DNA from: Rossellomorea aquimaris
GTDB taxonomy: Bacteria > Bacillota > Bacilli > Bacillales > Fictibacillaceae
Direction: 5' to 3'
Length of the DNA: 64,000 nucleotides
NCBI GenBank assembly: GCA_020524245.1
Contig: JAIVLN010000001.1
Coordinates: forward strand, 124,001 to 188,000
The position numbers and the translations under genes were made by a program. This document shows, piece by piece, positions 10,189 through 19,385 of this stretch. The notes beneath the pieces are model-generated. The model ran no database searches, was not told the DNA's origin, and saw nothing but the letters and a program-made list of their open reading frames with translations. How positions within the stretch are numbered: position 1 is the first letter of the stretch; each line of letters opens with the position of its first letter.

Positions 10189-10292
10189 TTCTTCCAGGGT
10201 GTGATAATTAATTTTTGCCAATTTCGCGGTGCGAAAGAGCTTCTTGCGGGGTGCGATACTCGATTTTTTGCGTTTTCGGGGTATGAAAGAGT
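10189..10292. repeat. Intergenic tandem repeat, two 52-nt units
   Basis: Two units of exactly 52 bases (10189-10240 and 10241-10292) agree at roughly 37 positions; each begins TTCTT and ends near GAAAGAG. A degenerate piece of a third unit is visible just upstream. The repeat fills the gap between the spoIVB terminator and the spo0A control region and has no coding sense. The period equals that of the arrays at 37676 and 42842. Confidence 0.7.
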
Positions 10293-10318
10293 CCTTTCCC
10301 ATCGCTCAATAAGAAAAA

Positions 10319-10339
10319 GGCGAGCTCAGTCAGCTCGCC
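10319..10339 (-). terminator. Terminator of spoIVB
   Basis: GGCGAGCT and AGCTCGCC form a perfect 8-bp stem with a 5-nt loop that includes the last codons of spoIVB; TTTTTCTT follows on the minus strand. Confidence 0.85.
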
Positions 10340-11643
10340 ACCTTGTCACCATTTCTATTTCGTTCGTATATATTGATGCCAGCTTCGCTCAGCATCCATT
10401 CGATGTGCACCCCGTATCCGCTTGTCGGATCGTTGACAAATACGTGCGTGACAGCGCCGATGACTTTTCCATCCTGGATGATTGGACTTCCACTCATTCC
10501 TTGTACGATTCCGCCTGTCGCTTCCAGAAGATCTGGGTCTGTAATTTTTACAACGAGACCTTTCGTAGCTGGGAATTTCTGCGGGACTGAACTGACGATT
10601 TCTACGTCATACTTCTTGACCTCTTCACCTTTTACAACAGTTAATATTTCGGCCGGTCCTTCTTTCACCTCGTGTGAAAGCTTAATCGGAAGTGCTTTAT
10701 CCATGATTCCATTTCGCATTGGAGCTTTCAGCTTACCGAAGATTCCGTATTGCGTATTCTTGAAAATACTGCCGAGTACCTTTTCACCATCATTAAATCG
10801 GGCTAACTTCTCACCTGGTCGTCCGTGAGTTCCCTTTTCTATTGAGGTAACGGTGGATCCAATGATCTGACCATCATTCACGACAATCGGTTTTTTCGTA
10901 TCCATATCAGAGATGACATGTCCGAGCGCTCCGTATTTCCCTGTATCAGGGTGATAGAACGTCATTGTTCCAACGCCTGCTGCAGAGTCACGGATATATA
11001 ATCCGATTCGATAACTGGAGTCCGATTTGTCCTTAACAGGAGTCAATTTCTTGTGCAATGTTTGTTTATTGCGGATGATTTTTAGATCGAGTGATTGATG
11101 AGACTCCCCGCTTCTCTTTACGTAAGGACCAATCTCACTCATTTTCTGAATGGATTTTCCATTGATGGCTGTAATGATGTCTCCGACTTGGATACCTGCT
11201 TTTTCCCCTGGGGAAACGTTACCGTTTGACGTTCCGACGAGATGGTGTCCAACCACCAATACTCCGACTGTGTTCAATCGAACCCCAATATTTTGCCCAC
11301 CTGGGATGACTTTGAACTCAGGAAGTACTTTCACATTCATTTTCTTGACAGGTAAATTGGAGACTTGCATGGTAACCTCTGCTTTACCATCTTGATTTGC
11401 TTCTATTGAAAAGGATTGAGGATTGTTTTCAATATTACCAATCGACAATATGGATTCTTCTTGATCGGAAGAATACAGTGTAGCTTTGGGGTGTTTCTGA
11501 TCTATCGTTAATCTCTCTCCCTGGAACACGGTTATATCAGTTGGGATACTGAGATAGTCCTGAATAGGCTTAATGAAACCCAAGCTTATGAGGAATCCAA
11601 GGAGAAGAATGCCGACGAATTGTCTGATTTTCACTCTTTTCAT
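10330..11643 (-). CDS. spoIVB: SpoIVB serine peptidase (sigma-K checkpoint)
   Basis: A 437-residue S55 peptidase secreted from the forespore that triggers pro-sigma-K processing in the mother cell. An N-terminal signal anchor (about 8-25), a PDZ domain (about 120-200, [14 protein letters not shown]), and the catalytic domain with H242 (GALGHVISD) and the GMSGSPI serine motif near 382-388 are all visible. Length is normal. It lies between recN and spo0A, the usual order in Bacillus. Confidence 0.95.
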   Translation of the reverse strand: MKRVKIRQFVGILLLGFLISLGFIKPIQDYLSIPTDITVFQGERLTIDQKHPKATLYSSDQEESILSIGNIENNPQSFSIEANQDGKAEVTMQVSNLPVKKMNVKVLPEFKVIPGGQNIGVRLNTVGVLVVGHHLVGTSNGNVSPGEKAGIQVGDIITAINGKSIQKMSEIGPYVKRSGESHQSLDLKIIRNKQTLHKKLTPVKDKSDSSYRIGLYIRDSAAGVGTMTFYHPDTGKYGALGHVISDMDTKKPIVVNDGQIIGSTVTSIEKGTHGRPGEKLARFNDGEKVLGSIFKNTQYGIFGKLKAPMRNGIMDKALPIKLSHEVKEGPAEILTVVKGEEVKKYDVEIVSSVPQKFPATKGLVVKITDPDLLEATGGIVQGMSGSPIIQDGKVIGAVTHVFVNDPTSGYGVHIEWMLSEAGINIYERNRNGDKVAS

Positions 11644-11740
11644 TCAGTCACTCTCCTCATTCCTTACCCTACAACTTTTTTATGGTTGCATTTATAATTT
11701 TACCTTTAGAGGATGTTTCTATAACCAAGAGTGAAAAGAA

Positions 11741-11766
11741 AAAGCTACCCTTAAATGGATAGCTTT
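11741..11766 (-). terminator. Terminator of recN
   Basis: AAAGCTACCC pairs with GGATAGCTTT (one G-U pair) immediately at the recN stop codon; a T-rich run TTTTTCTTTTC follows on the minus strand. Confidence 0.75.
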
Positions 11767-13494
11767 TCATGATGTAATTTTTACTTCATCTGCAAATTGA
11801 ATCATTTCTTTTGCATGTTGCTTTGTCAGGTCTGTAATCTCGACACCGGAAATCATCCGAGCGATTTCCTTCACTTTTTCTTCAAATGGCAAAGGTTTAA
11901 CAAGCGTCAGCGTTCGATCGCCTTTTACTTTTTTCTGGATATAAAGATGACGGTCGGCCATTGCGGCAACTTGTGGCAAATGCGTGATACAAAGAACTTG
12001 TGAGCCAGCTGACAGCTTTTGGATCTTTTCAGCAATTGCTTGAGCAACTCGACCGCTCACTCCCGTATCGACTTCATCGAAAATAATCGAGGCAACTTCT
12101 TGCTCATTGGAGAAGATTGCTTTTAAAGCGAGAATGATCCTTGAGAGCTCTCCACCAGATGCAATTTTGACCAACGGTTTCAATGGTTCGCCTGGATTGG
12201 TGGAGATAAGGAACTCCACGTCATCCATACCGTTTTTACCGAACTGAATGTAGTTTCCATCGATTTCGATCCCAATATTCGAAGAACTGCTGGCAGCTTC
12301 AAACGAAACTTCAAAAGTCGTTTTCGCCATATATAAATCCTTCAGCTCACGATGGATTTTCTTCTCAAGATCCTTGGCAGCTTTTCTTCTTAGCTTACTC
12401 AATTGCTTTGCTTCTATATACAGGTCTTTCCCGATTTCGTTCAGTTCATCTTGGAACTTCCGGATGCGATCATCTTTGTTCGTAATCGTATCCAGCTCTT
12501 CTTCAATCCGTGAACTGTATTCCAGAATCTCTTCAACTGAATTTCCATATTTTCGCTTGAGCATATTGATCTCATGCAATCGGTCTTCAATGAACGTCAG
12601 CCGTTCTGGGTCGAACTCCATCGTATCGATATAATCCCGAAGCTGATGAGAGGCATCTTCTAATGCGTAATAAGCATTTGTGACAGTTTCCTGGATCGGT
12701 TTCAAGCTTTCGTCATAATCAGATACATCTTCCAAATGACTCATTGCAAGCCCAAGAACGTCGACACCTTTTTCTTCTCCATACAAAGCGCTGTATGCGT
12801 CTTGAACAGATTGGAACAACTTTTCAAAATTACTGAGCCGTTGTTTTTCGTCCATCAACTCTTCGTCTTCATTCGGCTGCAAGTTCGCCTTGTCGATTTC
12901 TTCGAGTTGATATTGGATCAAATCGATCCGATGCGCCATTTCTTGCTCATTTTCCGTCAATTGCTTCAATTGTTTTTGAGTATCTATAAATCGTTTATAT
13001 AATTGCTGATATTCTTGCTTCGTTCGTTTCAAGTCACTTGAGTGGTATTGGTCCAACAAGTGCAGATGTTTATCACTTTGCAACAAAAACTGATGCTCAT
13101 GCTGTCCGTGAATGTCGATAAGCGATTGACCAATTTCTCGCAAGATTGCTAATGTAACAAGCTTTCCGTTGATACGGCAAATGCTTTTGCCAGAGCTCGT
13201 AATGTCCCGTTTCAGAACGACCATACCATCTGAAACTTCAATGCCTTGCTCTTGGATTTTCTGAGTGACTGGATGCGTTTCTGCTATGTAAAAAAGGCCC
13301 TCAATTTCAGCACGATCCGTTTCATGTCTGACATACTCTGAAGAGCCGCGTCCACCGATCAACAAGCCAATCGCATCGATGATGATCGACTTACCTGCGC
13401 CAGTTTCACCTGTCAAAACAGTTAAACCTTCTTCAAAGGGAACGGTGACTTGTTCTATAATCGCAAAATTTCGTATGGATAATTCCGCAAGCAT
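11767..13494 (-). CDS. recN: DNA repair protein RecN
   Basis: A 575-residue SMC-like ATPase that gathers at double-strand breaks. Walker A GETGAGKS is near residue 30; a long coiled-coil middle (about 150-370) follows; the C-terminal ABC signature (ASGGELSR) and Walker B (IIFDEVDTGVSG) are present. The ATG follows AGGAGGG by 6 bases. It lies downstream of argR, as in B. subtilis. Confidence 0.95.
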   Translation of the reverse strand: MLAELSIRNFAIIEQVTVPFEEGLTVLTGETGAGKSIIIDAIGLLIGGRGSSEYVRHETDRAEIEGLFYIAETHPVTQKIQEQGIEVSDGMVVLKRDITSSGKSICRINGKLVTLAILREIGQSLIDIHGQHEHQFLLQSDKHLHLLDQYHSSDLKRTKQEYQQLYKRFIDTQKQLKQLTENEQEMAHRIDLIQYQLEEIDKANLQPNEDEELMDEKQRLSNFEKLFQSVQDAYSALYGEEKGVDVLGLAMSHLEDVSDYDESLKPIQETVTNAYYALEDASHQLRDYIDTMEFDPERLTFIEDRLHEINMLKRKYGNSVEEILEYSSRIEEELDTITNKDDRIRKFQDELNEIGKDLYIEAKQLSKLRRKAAKDLEKKIHRELKDLYMAKTTFEVSFEAASSSSNIGIEIDGNYIQFGKNGMDDVEFLISTNPGEPLKPLVKIASGGELSRIILALKAIFSNEQEVASIIFDEVDTGVSGRVAQAIAEKIQKLSAGSQVLCITHLPQVAAMADRHLYIQKKVKGDRTLTLVKPLPFEEKVKEIARMISGVEITDLTKQHAKEMIQFADEVKITS

Positions 13495-13516
13495 AACTTC
13501 CCTCCTACAGTACGTT

Positions 13517-13969
13517 CTATAGCATATCTAAAAATTGTCGTGTAACATGCGGACTGTCTTCTGAAGAACGACAAATAATCAAAATCGTATCATCACCACA
13601 AATCGTCCCCATGATTTCTTCCCAATCCAAATTATCAATCAACGCCCCAACTGCGTTCGCATTTCCAGGTAACGTCTTCATAACGATCAGATGGTCGGTA
13701 TGATCAATATTAATGAAACTGTCCGTCAACGTTCGTTTCAATTTCTGTAAAGGATTGAATCTTTGATCCGCCGGCAGACTATATTTATATCGTCCATCTT
13801 GCATTGGAACCTTAACAAGATGCAGTTCTTTAATATCTCGGGAGACCGTCGCTTGTGTGACATTGAATCCAGCATTTTTTAAACGTTCGACCAGCTCATC
13901 CTGGGTATCAATGTCAAAATTGGTAATGATCTCTCTAATTTTAATATGGCGTTGCCCTTTATTCATCAT
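13517..13969 (-). CDS. argR: Arginine repressor ArgR/AhrC
   Basis: A 150-residue arginine-responsive regulator. The N-terminal winged helix ([16 protein letters not shown], about 38-53) binds ARG boxes, and the C-terminal domain ([15 protein letters not shown]) makes the hexamer and binds arginine. Two ATGs stand in tandem; the first (13969) is 9 bases from GGAG, the second would give the B. subtilis-like MNKGQ start. A possible ARG box lies upstream at 14041. Confidence 0.95.
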   Translation of the reverse strand: MMNKGQRHIKIREIITNFDIDTQDELVERLKNAGFNVTQATVSRDIKELHLVKVPMQDGRYKYSLPADQRFNPLQKLKRTLTDSFINIDHTDHLIVMKTLPGNANAVGALIDNLDWEEIMGTICGDDTILIICRSSEDSPHVTRQFLDML

Positions 13970-14040
13970 CTATTATCACTCCACAAGGTGCTTTCTATAT
14001 GCTTATCATAAACGAATCCTGTCTAATTGTACACGTATAT

Positions 14041-14058
14041 GGTGAATAAACATGTATA
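14041..14058 (+). promoter_or_regulatory. Possible ARG box upstream of argR
   Basis: GGTGAATAAACATGTATA resembles the ARG box consensus (CATGAATAAAAATTCAAG) at most of the left half. Position, about 75 bases before argR, would suit autoregulation. The match is imperfect and the call is tentative. Confidence 0.3.
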
Positions 14059-14094
14059 CCGTTGTATACGAAACTTACTCCCTTTAAATGTAAA

Positions 14095-14125
14095 AAAGAT
14101 AACGGAGGTATTTTCCGTTATCTTT
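14095..14125 (-). terminator. Terminator of yqxC
   Basis: AAAGATAACGGA and TCCGTTATCTTT form a perfect 12-bp stem with a 7-nt loop overlapping the yqxC stop; TTTTACATTT follows on the minus strand. Confidence 0.75.
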
Positions 14126-14948
14126 CGTCATTTTTATAAGATTCATGTGCTTCCTTAACAACCGATTCTGGCTTTCCAGTCCATAGGATGGAAGCCTCAT
14201 CATTCAACTGAGGTTTTTCCAGGTGCAAAAGGAATTCGATATTCCCTTCACCGCCTCGAATCGGTGAATGTGTACAATTCAATACGTTATAACCCGTTTC
14301 ATGACTGAATTGAATGATTTTCTCCAGTACTGACAGGTGGATTTTTTTATCACGTATGATGCCCTTCTTACCAACTTCTTCTCTGCCTGCTTCAAATTGT
14401 GGTTTCACTAGAGCGATGACTTGTCCGCCGTGAACCAAAATTTCTTTCAGGACAGGTAAAATCAGTTTCAAGGAGATGAAGGATACGTCAATCGTCGCAA
14501 CCTGAGGAAGACCATTATCAAAGTCTTCAGGCTTTGAGTATCGGAAGTTGGTCCGTTCCATCACCTTTACACGCTCGTCATTCCTAAGTTTCCAGGCGAG
14601 CTGGTTGTAGCCGACATCCAGTGCGTAAACGAATTGAGCACCATTCTGAAGGGCGCAATCGGTGAAACCTCCTGTTGAGGATCCGATGTCAATCATGATC
14701 TTCTCGTTTACATCAAAGTGGAATGATTTCAAAGCTTTTTCTAATTTCAAACCGCCCCGACTGACATACGGAATCGGATTCCCTTTCAGTTCAATCGGGA
14801 TTGTGACATCCACTTTCTGACCAGGCTTGTCCATGCGTTCGTGTTCTGAGAAAACAAGACCTGCCATTATTGCTCGCTTGGCTTTCTCCCTCGTTTCGAT
14901 CAAACCGCGGTCAACCAGGAGAATATCAAGCCGTTCTTTCTTTTTCAT
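14118..14948 (-). CDS. yqxC: TlyA-family RNA methyltransferase (YqxC)
   Basis: A 276-residue protein with an N-terminal S4 RNA-binding domain (about 5-65, RLDILLVDRGL) and a C-terminal FtsJ/RrmJ-type methyltransferase domain with the SAM motif DIGSSTGGFTDCAL (near 92) and ALVKPQFEAG. TlyA relatives 2'-O-methylate rRNA; some act as hemolysins, but the housekeeping context favours rRNA modification. It starts two bases after the dxs stop, so it is co-transcribed with dxs. Confidence 0.9.
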   Translation of the reverse strand: MKKKERLDILLVDRGLIETREKAKRAIMAGLVFSEHERMDKPGQKVDVTIPIELKGNPIPYVSRGGLKLEKALKSFHFDVNEKIMIDIGSSTGGFTDCALQNGAQFVYALDVGYNQLAWKLRNDERVKVMERTNFRYSKPEDFDNGLPQVATIDVSFISLKLILPVLKEILVHGGQVIALVKPQFEAGREEVGKKGIIRDKKIHLSVLEKIIQFSHETGYNVLNCTHSPIRGGEGNIEFLLHLEKPQLNDEASILWTGKPESVVKEAHESYKNDER

Positions 14949-14950
14949 AA

Positions 14951-16843
14951 TTAATAAGCCCTCTGTTGTTTCTTCGGAATCATTTCAAATACGCGTTCCA
15001 CAACACCCTCAGGGGTGAGGTTGATTTCTTCAAGAAGCTTGGAGACACTTCCATGCTCAATGAATCGGTCCGGAATACCCATCCGATCGATGACTGCATC
15101 GTGTATACCCATGTCATGGACAAACTCTAGAACGGCACTTCCGAATCCACCTTGGAGGATTCCTTCCTCCATTGTCAAAATAGGAATTCGCTTCGTGACG
15201 AGTTCAGTAATCATCCCGTTATCAAGAGGTTTGATTGAACGTGCATTGATGACACTAGCAGATACTCCTTGCGATTTCAGATTCTCAGCAGCCTGCATAG
15301 CGACTGGAATCATCGTCCCCACTGCTAGGATGGCAATGTCTTTTCCGTCTTTCAAGACTTCCCATGTGCCGATATCGATTTTCTTCAATTCTTTATCCAT
15401 CGGGATACCGAGACCAGTACCTCTTGGGAATCGGACGGCAATTGGCCCGTCGTTATATTCTGTTGCTGTATACACCATATGCTGCAATTCGTTTTCATCT
15501 TTCGGATTCAATACGACCATGTTCGGTAAGTGTCGCAAGAAAGCAATATCGAATACGCCTTGATGCGTTTCGCCATCCGAACCAACCAAACCAGAACGGT
15601 CTACTGTGAAAACGACGTTAAGGTTCTGGCGGCATACATCATGGACGAGTTGATCGTATGCACGCTGCAGGAATGTTGAATAAATCGAAAGCACTGGCTT
15701 CATGTCTTGAGTAGCAAGACCTGCTGCCATAGTCGTTGCATGCTGCTCAGCAATTCCTACGTCATACAGACGATCCGGGAACTCTTCCCCGAATGCTTCA
15801 AGTTTGGACCCGACCGTCATCGCTGGTGTGAGAACGACTAGACGCTCATCTTTCCGTGCAACCGTCCTTAACGTCTCACTGACGACTTTACTGTAACTAG
15901 GTCCTGCAACAGTAGGCTTGATGAAGTCACCTGATTCAATTTTGTAAGGTCCAGGTCCATGCCATGTACCGATTGCATCGGTCTCAGCAGGCTTGTATCC
16001 TTTTCCTTTCTGGGTAAGGACGTGTACGAGGACAGGTCCTTTCGTCTTCTTCGCATATTTAATGTTTTCTGTAAGATCATCAATGCTGTGTCCATCGACC
16101 GGTCCAAGATATGTGAATCCTAATTCCTCGAAAAAGATTCCGGACACAAGCAAGTACTTCAAGCAATCTTTCAACCGTTCAGCCGTCGAAGCCAATCGGC
16201 CCCCTGCAGGCACTTTTTTCAATAATGATTCGAATTCTTCTTTGACACGTTTGTATTTTCCAGCGGTACGCAGACGTCCCAATACGTTGTGCAATGCGCC
16301 GACATTCGGTGCGATGGACATTTCATTGTCGTTCAATATGACAATGAGATCTTTCTGTTCATGCCCGATATGATTCAATGCTTCAAGCGCCATTCCACCG
16401 GTCAAAGCGCCATCGCCGATAATCGCAACGACCTCGTCATCCGTCCCTTTCAAATCACGTGCTGTTGCCATTCCCATAGCAGCAGAAAGTGAAGTGGAAC
16501 TATGTCCCGTCTCCCAGACGTCATGTTCACTTTCAGACATTTTAGGGAATCCGCACAGACCTTTGTATTGTTTTAAAGTATCGAATTTGTCAGCCCGACC
16601 CGTCAAAATTTTGTGTACGTATGCTTGATGTCCTACATCCCAAATGAACTTGTCTTTCGGGCTTTCGAATAATTTATGTAGAACCAATGTTAATTCAACC
16701 ACACCTAAATTAGGCCCGAGATGTCCACCTGTTTTTGAAATTTTCTCAATTAAAAATGTTCGGATTTCAGCAGCTAGTTCTTCGAGCTGGTCAGCATCCA
16801 GTTGTTGTAGAAATTTAGGGTCCTTGATTGATTCCAAATCCAT
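14951..16843 (-). CDS. dxs: 1-deoxy-D-xylulose-5-phosphate synthase
   Basis: A 630-residue thiamine-dependent transketolase-like enzyme that condenses pyruvate and glyceraldehyde 3-phosphate, the first step of the MEP isoprenoid pathway. The TPP motif [18 protein letters not shown] (about 140-157), the GHSSTSLS and HQAYVHK segments, and the C-terminal transketolase domain with [10 protein letters not shown] are present. It lies directly downstream of oapA and the OLE RNA, and ispA lies on the far side, so both isoprenoid genes flank the RNA. Confidence 0.96.
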   Translation of the reverse strand: MDLESIKDPKFLQQLDADQLEELAAEIRTFLIEKISKTGGHLGPNLGVVELTLVLHKLFESPKDKFIWDVGHQAYVHKILTGRADKFDTLKQYKGLCGFPKMSESEHDVWETGHSSTSLSAAMGMATARDLKGTDDEVVAIIGDGALTGGMALEALNHIGHEQKDLIVILNDNEMSIAPNVGALHNVLGRLRTAGKYKRVKEEFESLLKKVPAGGRLASTAERLKDCLKYLLVSGIFFEELGFTYLGPVDGHSIDDLTENIKYAKKTKGPVLVHVLTQKGKGYKPAETDAIGTWHGPGPYKIESGDFIKPTVAGPSYSKVVSETLRTVARKDERLVVLTPAMTVGSKLEAFGEEFPDRLYDVGIAEQHATTMAAGLATQDMKPVLSIYSTFLQRAYDQLVHDVCRQNLNVVFTVDRSGLVGSDGETHQGVFDIAFLRHLPNMVVLNPKDENELQHMVYTATEYNDGPIAVRFPRGTGLGIPMDKELKKIDIGTWEVLKDGKDIAILAVGTMIPVAMQAAENLKSQGVSASVINARSIKPLDNGMITELVTKRIPILTMEEGILQGGFGSAVLEFVHDMGIHDAVIDRMGIPDRFIEHGSVSKLLEEINLTPEGVVERVFEMIPKKQQRAY

Positions 16844-16852
16844 GGAACATCC

Positions 16853-17470
16853 TCACTTTCCTTTCGTATTGCGCTTTAACTTGTTTGAAGCGGGTTGTTG
16901 AGGAATGAATTTCTTTAACTTTAATCTTTCCTCAAAGAAGTAGATTAATCTCCCGACCTGAAAAATGATGGTAGTAGAAAAATGAATGGCAAATGATTTG
17001 CCGAGAGCTTTCCCGCCAACAGTTAGTGCAGCTACTACACTTGTGAACACAATCGAAACGGTATATTGAAATGCGGAGGCATCATCTCCGCCAAATGTTC
17101 GTGCAAGTTGTACGATGACCGCAGCTGATGCAGTCCCGCTAATTATACCAGAAATATCCCCAATCACGTCATTACAAAAGCTTGCCACCCGGTCTGCATT
17201 CCGGCAGATCGAAATTGCTTGACGTGAACCGTTGACCCTTTCTGATGCCATAGCATGGAACGGTACTTCATCTACTGCAGTTGCTGCAACCCCTATAATA
17301 TCAAATACAATACCAATAAGCACGATTAAAAATACAATCAGGACCCCGATTCCCCAAACGACGCCTTCAATTAGCAATGTTGAAACAATTGAAAAAATAG
17401 CCGCTAACACTAGCGTGATAACGGCGATTCCAGAACTCCATTTTAATGATTTATTTAGAACTTTATTCAT
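16853..17470 (-). CDS. oapA: OLE-associated membrane protein OapA
   Basis: A 205-residue membrane protein with predicted transmembrane segments near 13-34, 40-63, 108-127, 137-157 and possibly 160-176, then a basic C-terminal tail. It carries DxxxD at D101-D105 (NDVIGD), matching the paired aspartates characteristic of OapA. Its place immediately downstream of an OLE RNA and upstream of dxs is the arrangement known for OapA, which binds OLE RNA and brings it to the membrane. AAGGAG lies 5 bases before the ATG. Identification rests on motif, topology and context; I could not run a profile search. Confidence 0.88.
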   Translation of the reverse strand: MNKVLNKSLKWSSGIAVITLVLAAIFSIVSTLLIEGVVWGIGVLIVFLIVLIGIVFDIIGVAATAVDEVPFHAMASERVNGSRQAISICRNADRVASFCNDVIGDISGIISGTASAAVIVQLARTFGGDDASAFQYTVSIVFTSVVAALTVGGKALGKSFAIHFSTTIIFQVGRLIYFFEERLKLKKFIPQQPASNKLKRNTKGK

Positions 17471-17530
17471 GTATGCTCCTTAATGAGTAACAATGTTAAA
17501 ATTGTTGATTTCTTTGATATTTACTCCCTT

Positions 17531-17566
17531 TCCCACGGGTGTGTCGTAAATTTCGTGTGAAATCAA
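17531..17566. repeat. Dispersed ~35-nt repeat, copy 1
   Basis: CCCACGGGTGTGTCGTAAAT followed by TTCGTGTGAAATCAA. A second copy lies at 22250-22285 with about seven differences. This resembles a short repeat (CCGCAGGAGTCTCG...CCAATCAA type) that I recall from other Bacillaceae intergenic regions. It lies between the OLE RNA 3' end and oapA. Confidence 0.6.
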
Positions 17567-17606
17567 CTTCTGGCATATATATTACGTTTCCTTATTTATA
17601 TGTATG

Positions 17607-18219
17607 GTGGAGTGGTCATTCAAAGAGTAAACACTGCGGCTTAGGTCCAGTAGGTTTTCCCAGAGGGGTACCAGTGCGTTGCCACACTGGAGGTTTCCCT
17701 TTAATCCCCTCTTGACGTTGTCACCAATCGTCAGACTAGATTACCACTTAGTCCGCACTATAATCCTCATTGAATGTCACATGGAACAGTCTAGGAGTTT
17801 TCCTCAACAGTCTTTACCATTCCCTAGCCTCTTTCGCAGGATTGATTTCATATGGTATGGATTCCTTTCGGCGGCCAACCAGAAATTCATCCTCTTCCAT
17901 AATCCCCTCAGATCCCACTCAAGGCAGGCTACGCTGCTCACCGATAGTTTCTAGCGACCGAAAAAACCGATGAAAGCAGGTTTATAACCTCAGTTCGCAA
18001 TAAGGTATTAGCACGCAAATCGCAAAGTTGAGGTCCTCCGCGGCAAAAGGGTCAACGCCCACATGCCTTTGTGGATCGCCCTTTAGCCTTAACTCCCAGT
18101 GTAGACCCAAAGCTGGGCGCCTCGAGCCTATACAAGGAACTTCATCGATGTGCCCTTTGGCGGATTTTTAGGCCCGCCCTCAGAAATGGGAGACTGACTA
18201 GAATACTGCACCACTCCTC
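17607..18219 (-). ncRNA. ole: OLE RNA (ornate, large, extremophilic)
   Basis: A ~613-nt stretch without a coding frame between ispA and oapA on the minus strand. Its ends pair: GGAGTGGT at the 5' end (18217-18210) is complementary to ACCACTCC at the 3' end (17616-17609), closing the whole RNA. Inside are many G-rich and A-rich structured segments, including the 5' hairpin GGCGGGCCTAAAAATCCGCC. Size, position in the ispA-dxs interval and the adjacent oapA match the known OLE RNA locus of Bacillus halodurans and related extremophiles. OLE works with OapA and other proteins in a membrane-bound complex linked to stress tolerance. No covariance model could be run. Confidence 0.9.
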
Positions 18220-18229
18220 ATGTAATTAT

Positions 18230-18258
18230 AATATACCATATTAGCGCGTTTGCCTCAA
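18230..18258 (-). promoter_or_regulatory. Candidate promoter of the OLE RNA
   Basis: On the minus strand TTGAGG (18258-18253) and TATATT (18235-18230) are spaced 17 bases; a perfect TATAAT also lies at 18230-18225. Transcription would begin near 18222, just where the closing stem of the OLE RNA starts. Readthrough from ispA is also possible. Confidence 0.5.
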
Positions 18259-18263
18259 TATTT

Positions 18264-19151
18264 CTAATGATCTCTGCTGATCATATAATCTGTGAAATGC
18301 TCAAGCCAAGTATGGTCGATGTTCGCGTTATGCAGATGTGTCTTCGCTTCTTTCACCACATCCAGCAGCTGTTCTTTCGCACCTGACAAGGTAAGTAGAT
18401 GAGGGTAAGTACTCTTATTGTTCCCAACATCGCTGCCGATTGGTTTACCAATCTTATCTTCATCGCCTTCCACATCCAAAATGTCATCCTGAATTTGGAA
18501 AGCGAGACCGAGGTAATGTGCGAATTTGACGAGATGTTCCATTTGTTCTTTTGTACCCCCGCCGATTCTCGCTCCCGCATAAATGGAATACCCGAGCAAT
18601 GCGCCTGTTTTCTTACGATGGATGTTCTCTAGAGCTTCAATCGTGAGGGATTTTCCTTCTCCATCCATATCCGCTACTTGTCCATCCACCATCCCTTCAG
18701 GACCTGCAGCATTTGATAAGTGGGTGATCAAATCGATTTTCGTGTCACTGTCGAGGGTATTTGAACGGGAGATCACTTCAAATGCATAAGTGAGTAAGCC
18801 ATCGCCCGCTAGGATCGCTAGTGCTTCTCCATAAATTTTATGGTTCGTTGGACTGCCTCTTCTGAAATCATCATCGTCCATTGCAGGAAGATCATCATGG
18901 ATCAGTGAGTAAGTGTGGATCATCTCGACCGCACATGCGACATCCAACCCAAGCTTGCTGTTTTTCCCGAATGCCTCAATCGTCATGAGTAGCAGTGTGG
19001 GTCTTAAGCGTTTTCCGCCAGCTAGAATGGAGTAAAGCATGGATTCTTTCAACGTGGGTTGGGCTTTCAGCGCTTCCACTTTCGCAGGCAGAGCGTCGTC
19101 AATGAAGTTTTTCTTCTCCTGTAGGAGCTCCAAAAACCTTTCCTGATCCAC
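18264..19151 (-). CDS. ispA: Farnesyl diphosphate synthase
   Basis: A 295-residue trans-prenyltransferase that makes geranyl and farnesyl diphosphate. The first Asp-rich motif is HDDLPAMDDDD (near 90) and the second is QDDILDVEGD (near 225). The start is a GTG placed directly after the xseB TAG stop, with GGAGG upstream. It ends 45 bases before the OLE RNA. Confidence 0.94.
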   Translation of the reverse strand: MDQERFLELLQEKKNFIDDALPAKVEALKAQPTLKESMLYSILAGGKRLRPTLLLMTIEAFGKNSKLGLDVACAVEMIHTYSLIHDDLPAMDDDDFRRGSPTNHKIYGEALAILAGDGLLTYAFEVISRSNTLDSDTKIDLITHLSNAAGPEGMVDGQVADMDGEGKSLTIEALENIHRKKTGALLGYSIYAGARIGGGTKEQMEHLVKFAHYLGLAFQIQDDILDVEGDEDKIGKPIGSDVGNNKSTYPHLLTLSGAKEQLLDVVKEAKTHLHNANIDHTWLEHFTDYMISRDH

Positions 19152-19385
19152 CTATTCGTCCTCCTGTATCGTAAATGGCTCAGTTTCGCCATCTTCTTTC
19201 AGTAATTCATCCATTTGCTTTTCCACATGCTGCAATTTATCGTGACATTGCTTTGAAAGCTTCATTCCTTCTTGAAATAGTCGGATGGATTCCTCGAGCG
19301 GTACGTCACCTTCTTCAAGTTTGCCAACGATTTCTTCAAGCTCTTGCATCGCTTCTTCAAATGATTGTTCTTTCTTCTCTTCCAT
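19152..19385 (-). CDS. xseB: Exodeoxyribonuclease VII small subunit
   Basis: A 77-residue helical protein with the family pattern [30 protein letters not shown]. It associates with XseA to form exonuclease VII, which degrades single-stranded DNA. Its ATG overlaps the xseA stop (TAATG), indicating translational coupling. Confidence 0.93.
   Translation of the reverse strand: MEEKKEQSFEEAMQELEEIVGKLEEGDVPLEESIRLFQEGMKLSKQCHDKLQHVEKQMDELLKEDGETEPFTIQEDE

Noticed and set aside
10024-10590. 188-residue plus-strand frame across the spo0A-spoIVB gap
   Set aside because: It runs antisense into spoIVB and over the terminator and 52-nt repeats; no ribosome binding site.
17679-17973. Two plus-strand open frames of 67-91 residues
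   Set aside because: They lie inside the OLE RNA on the opposite strand, have no ribosome binding site and no protein-like composition.
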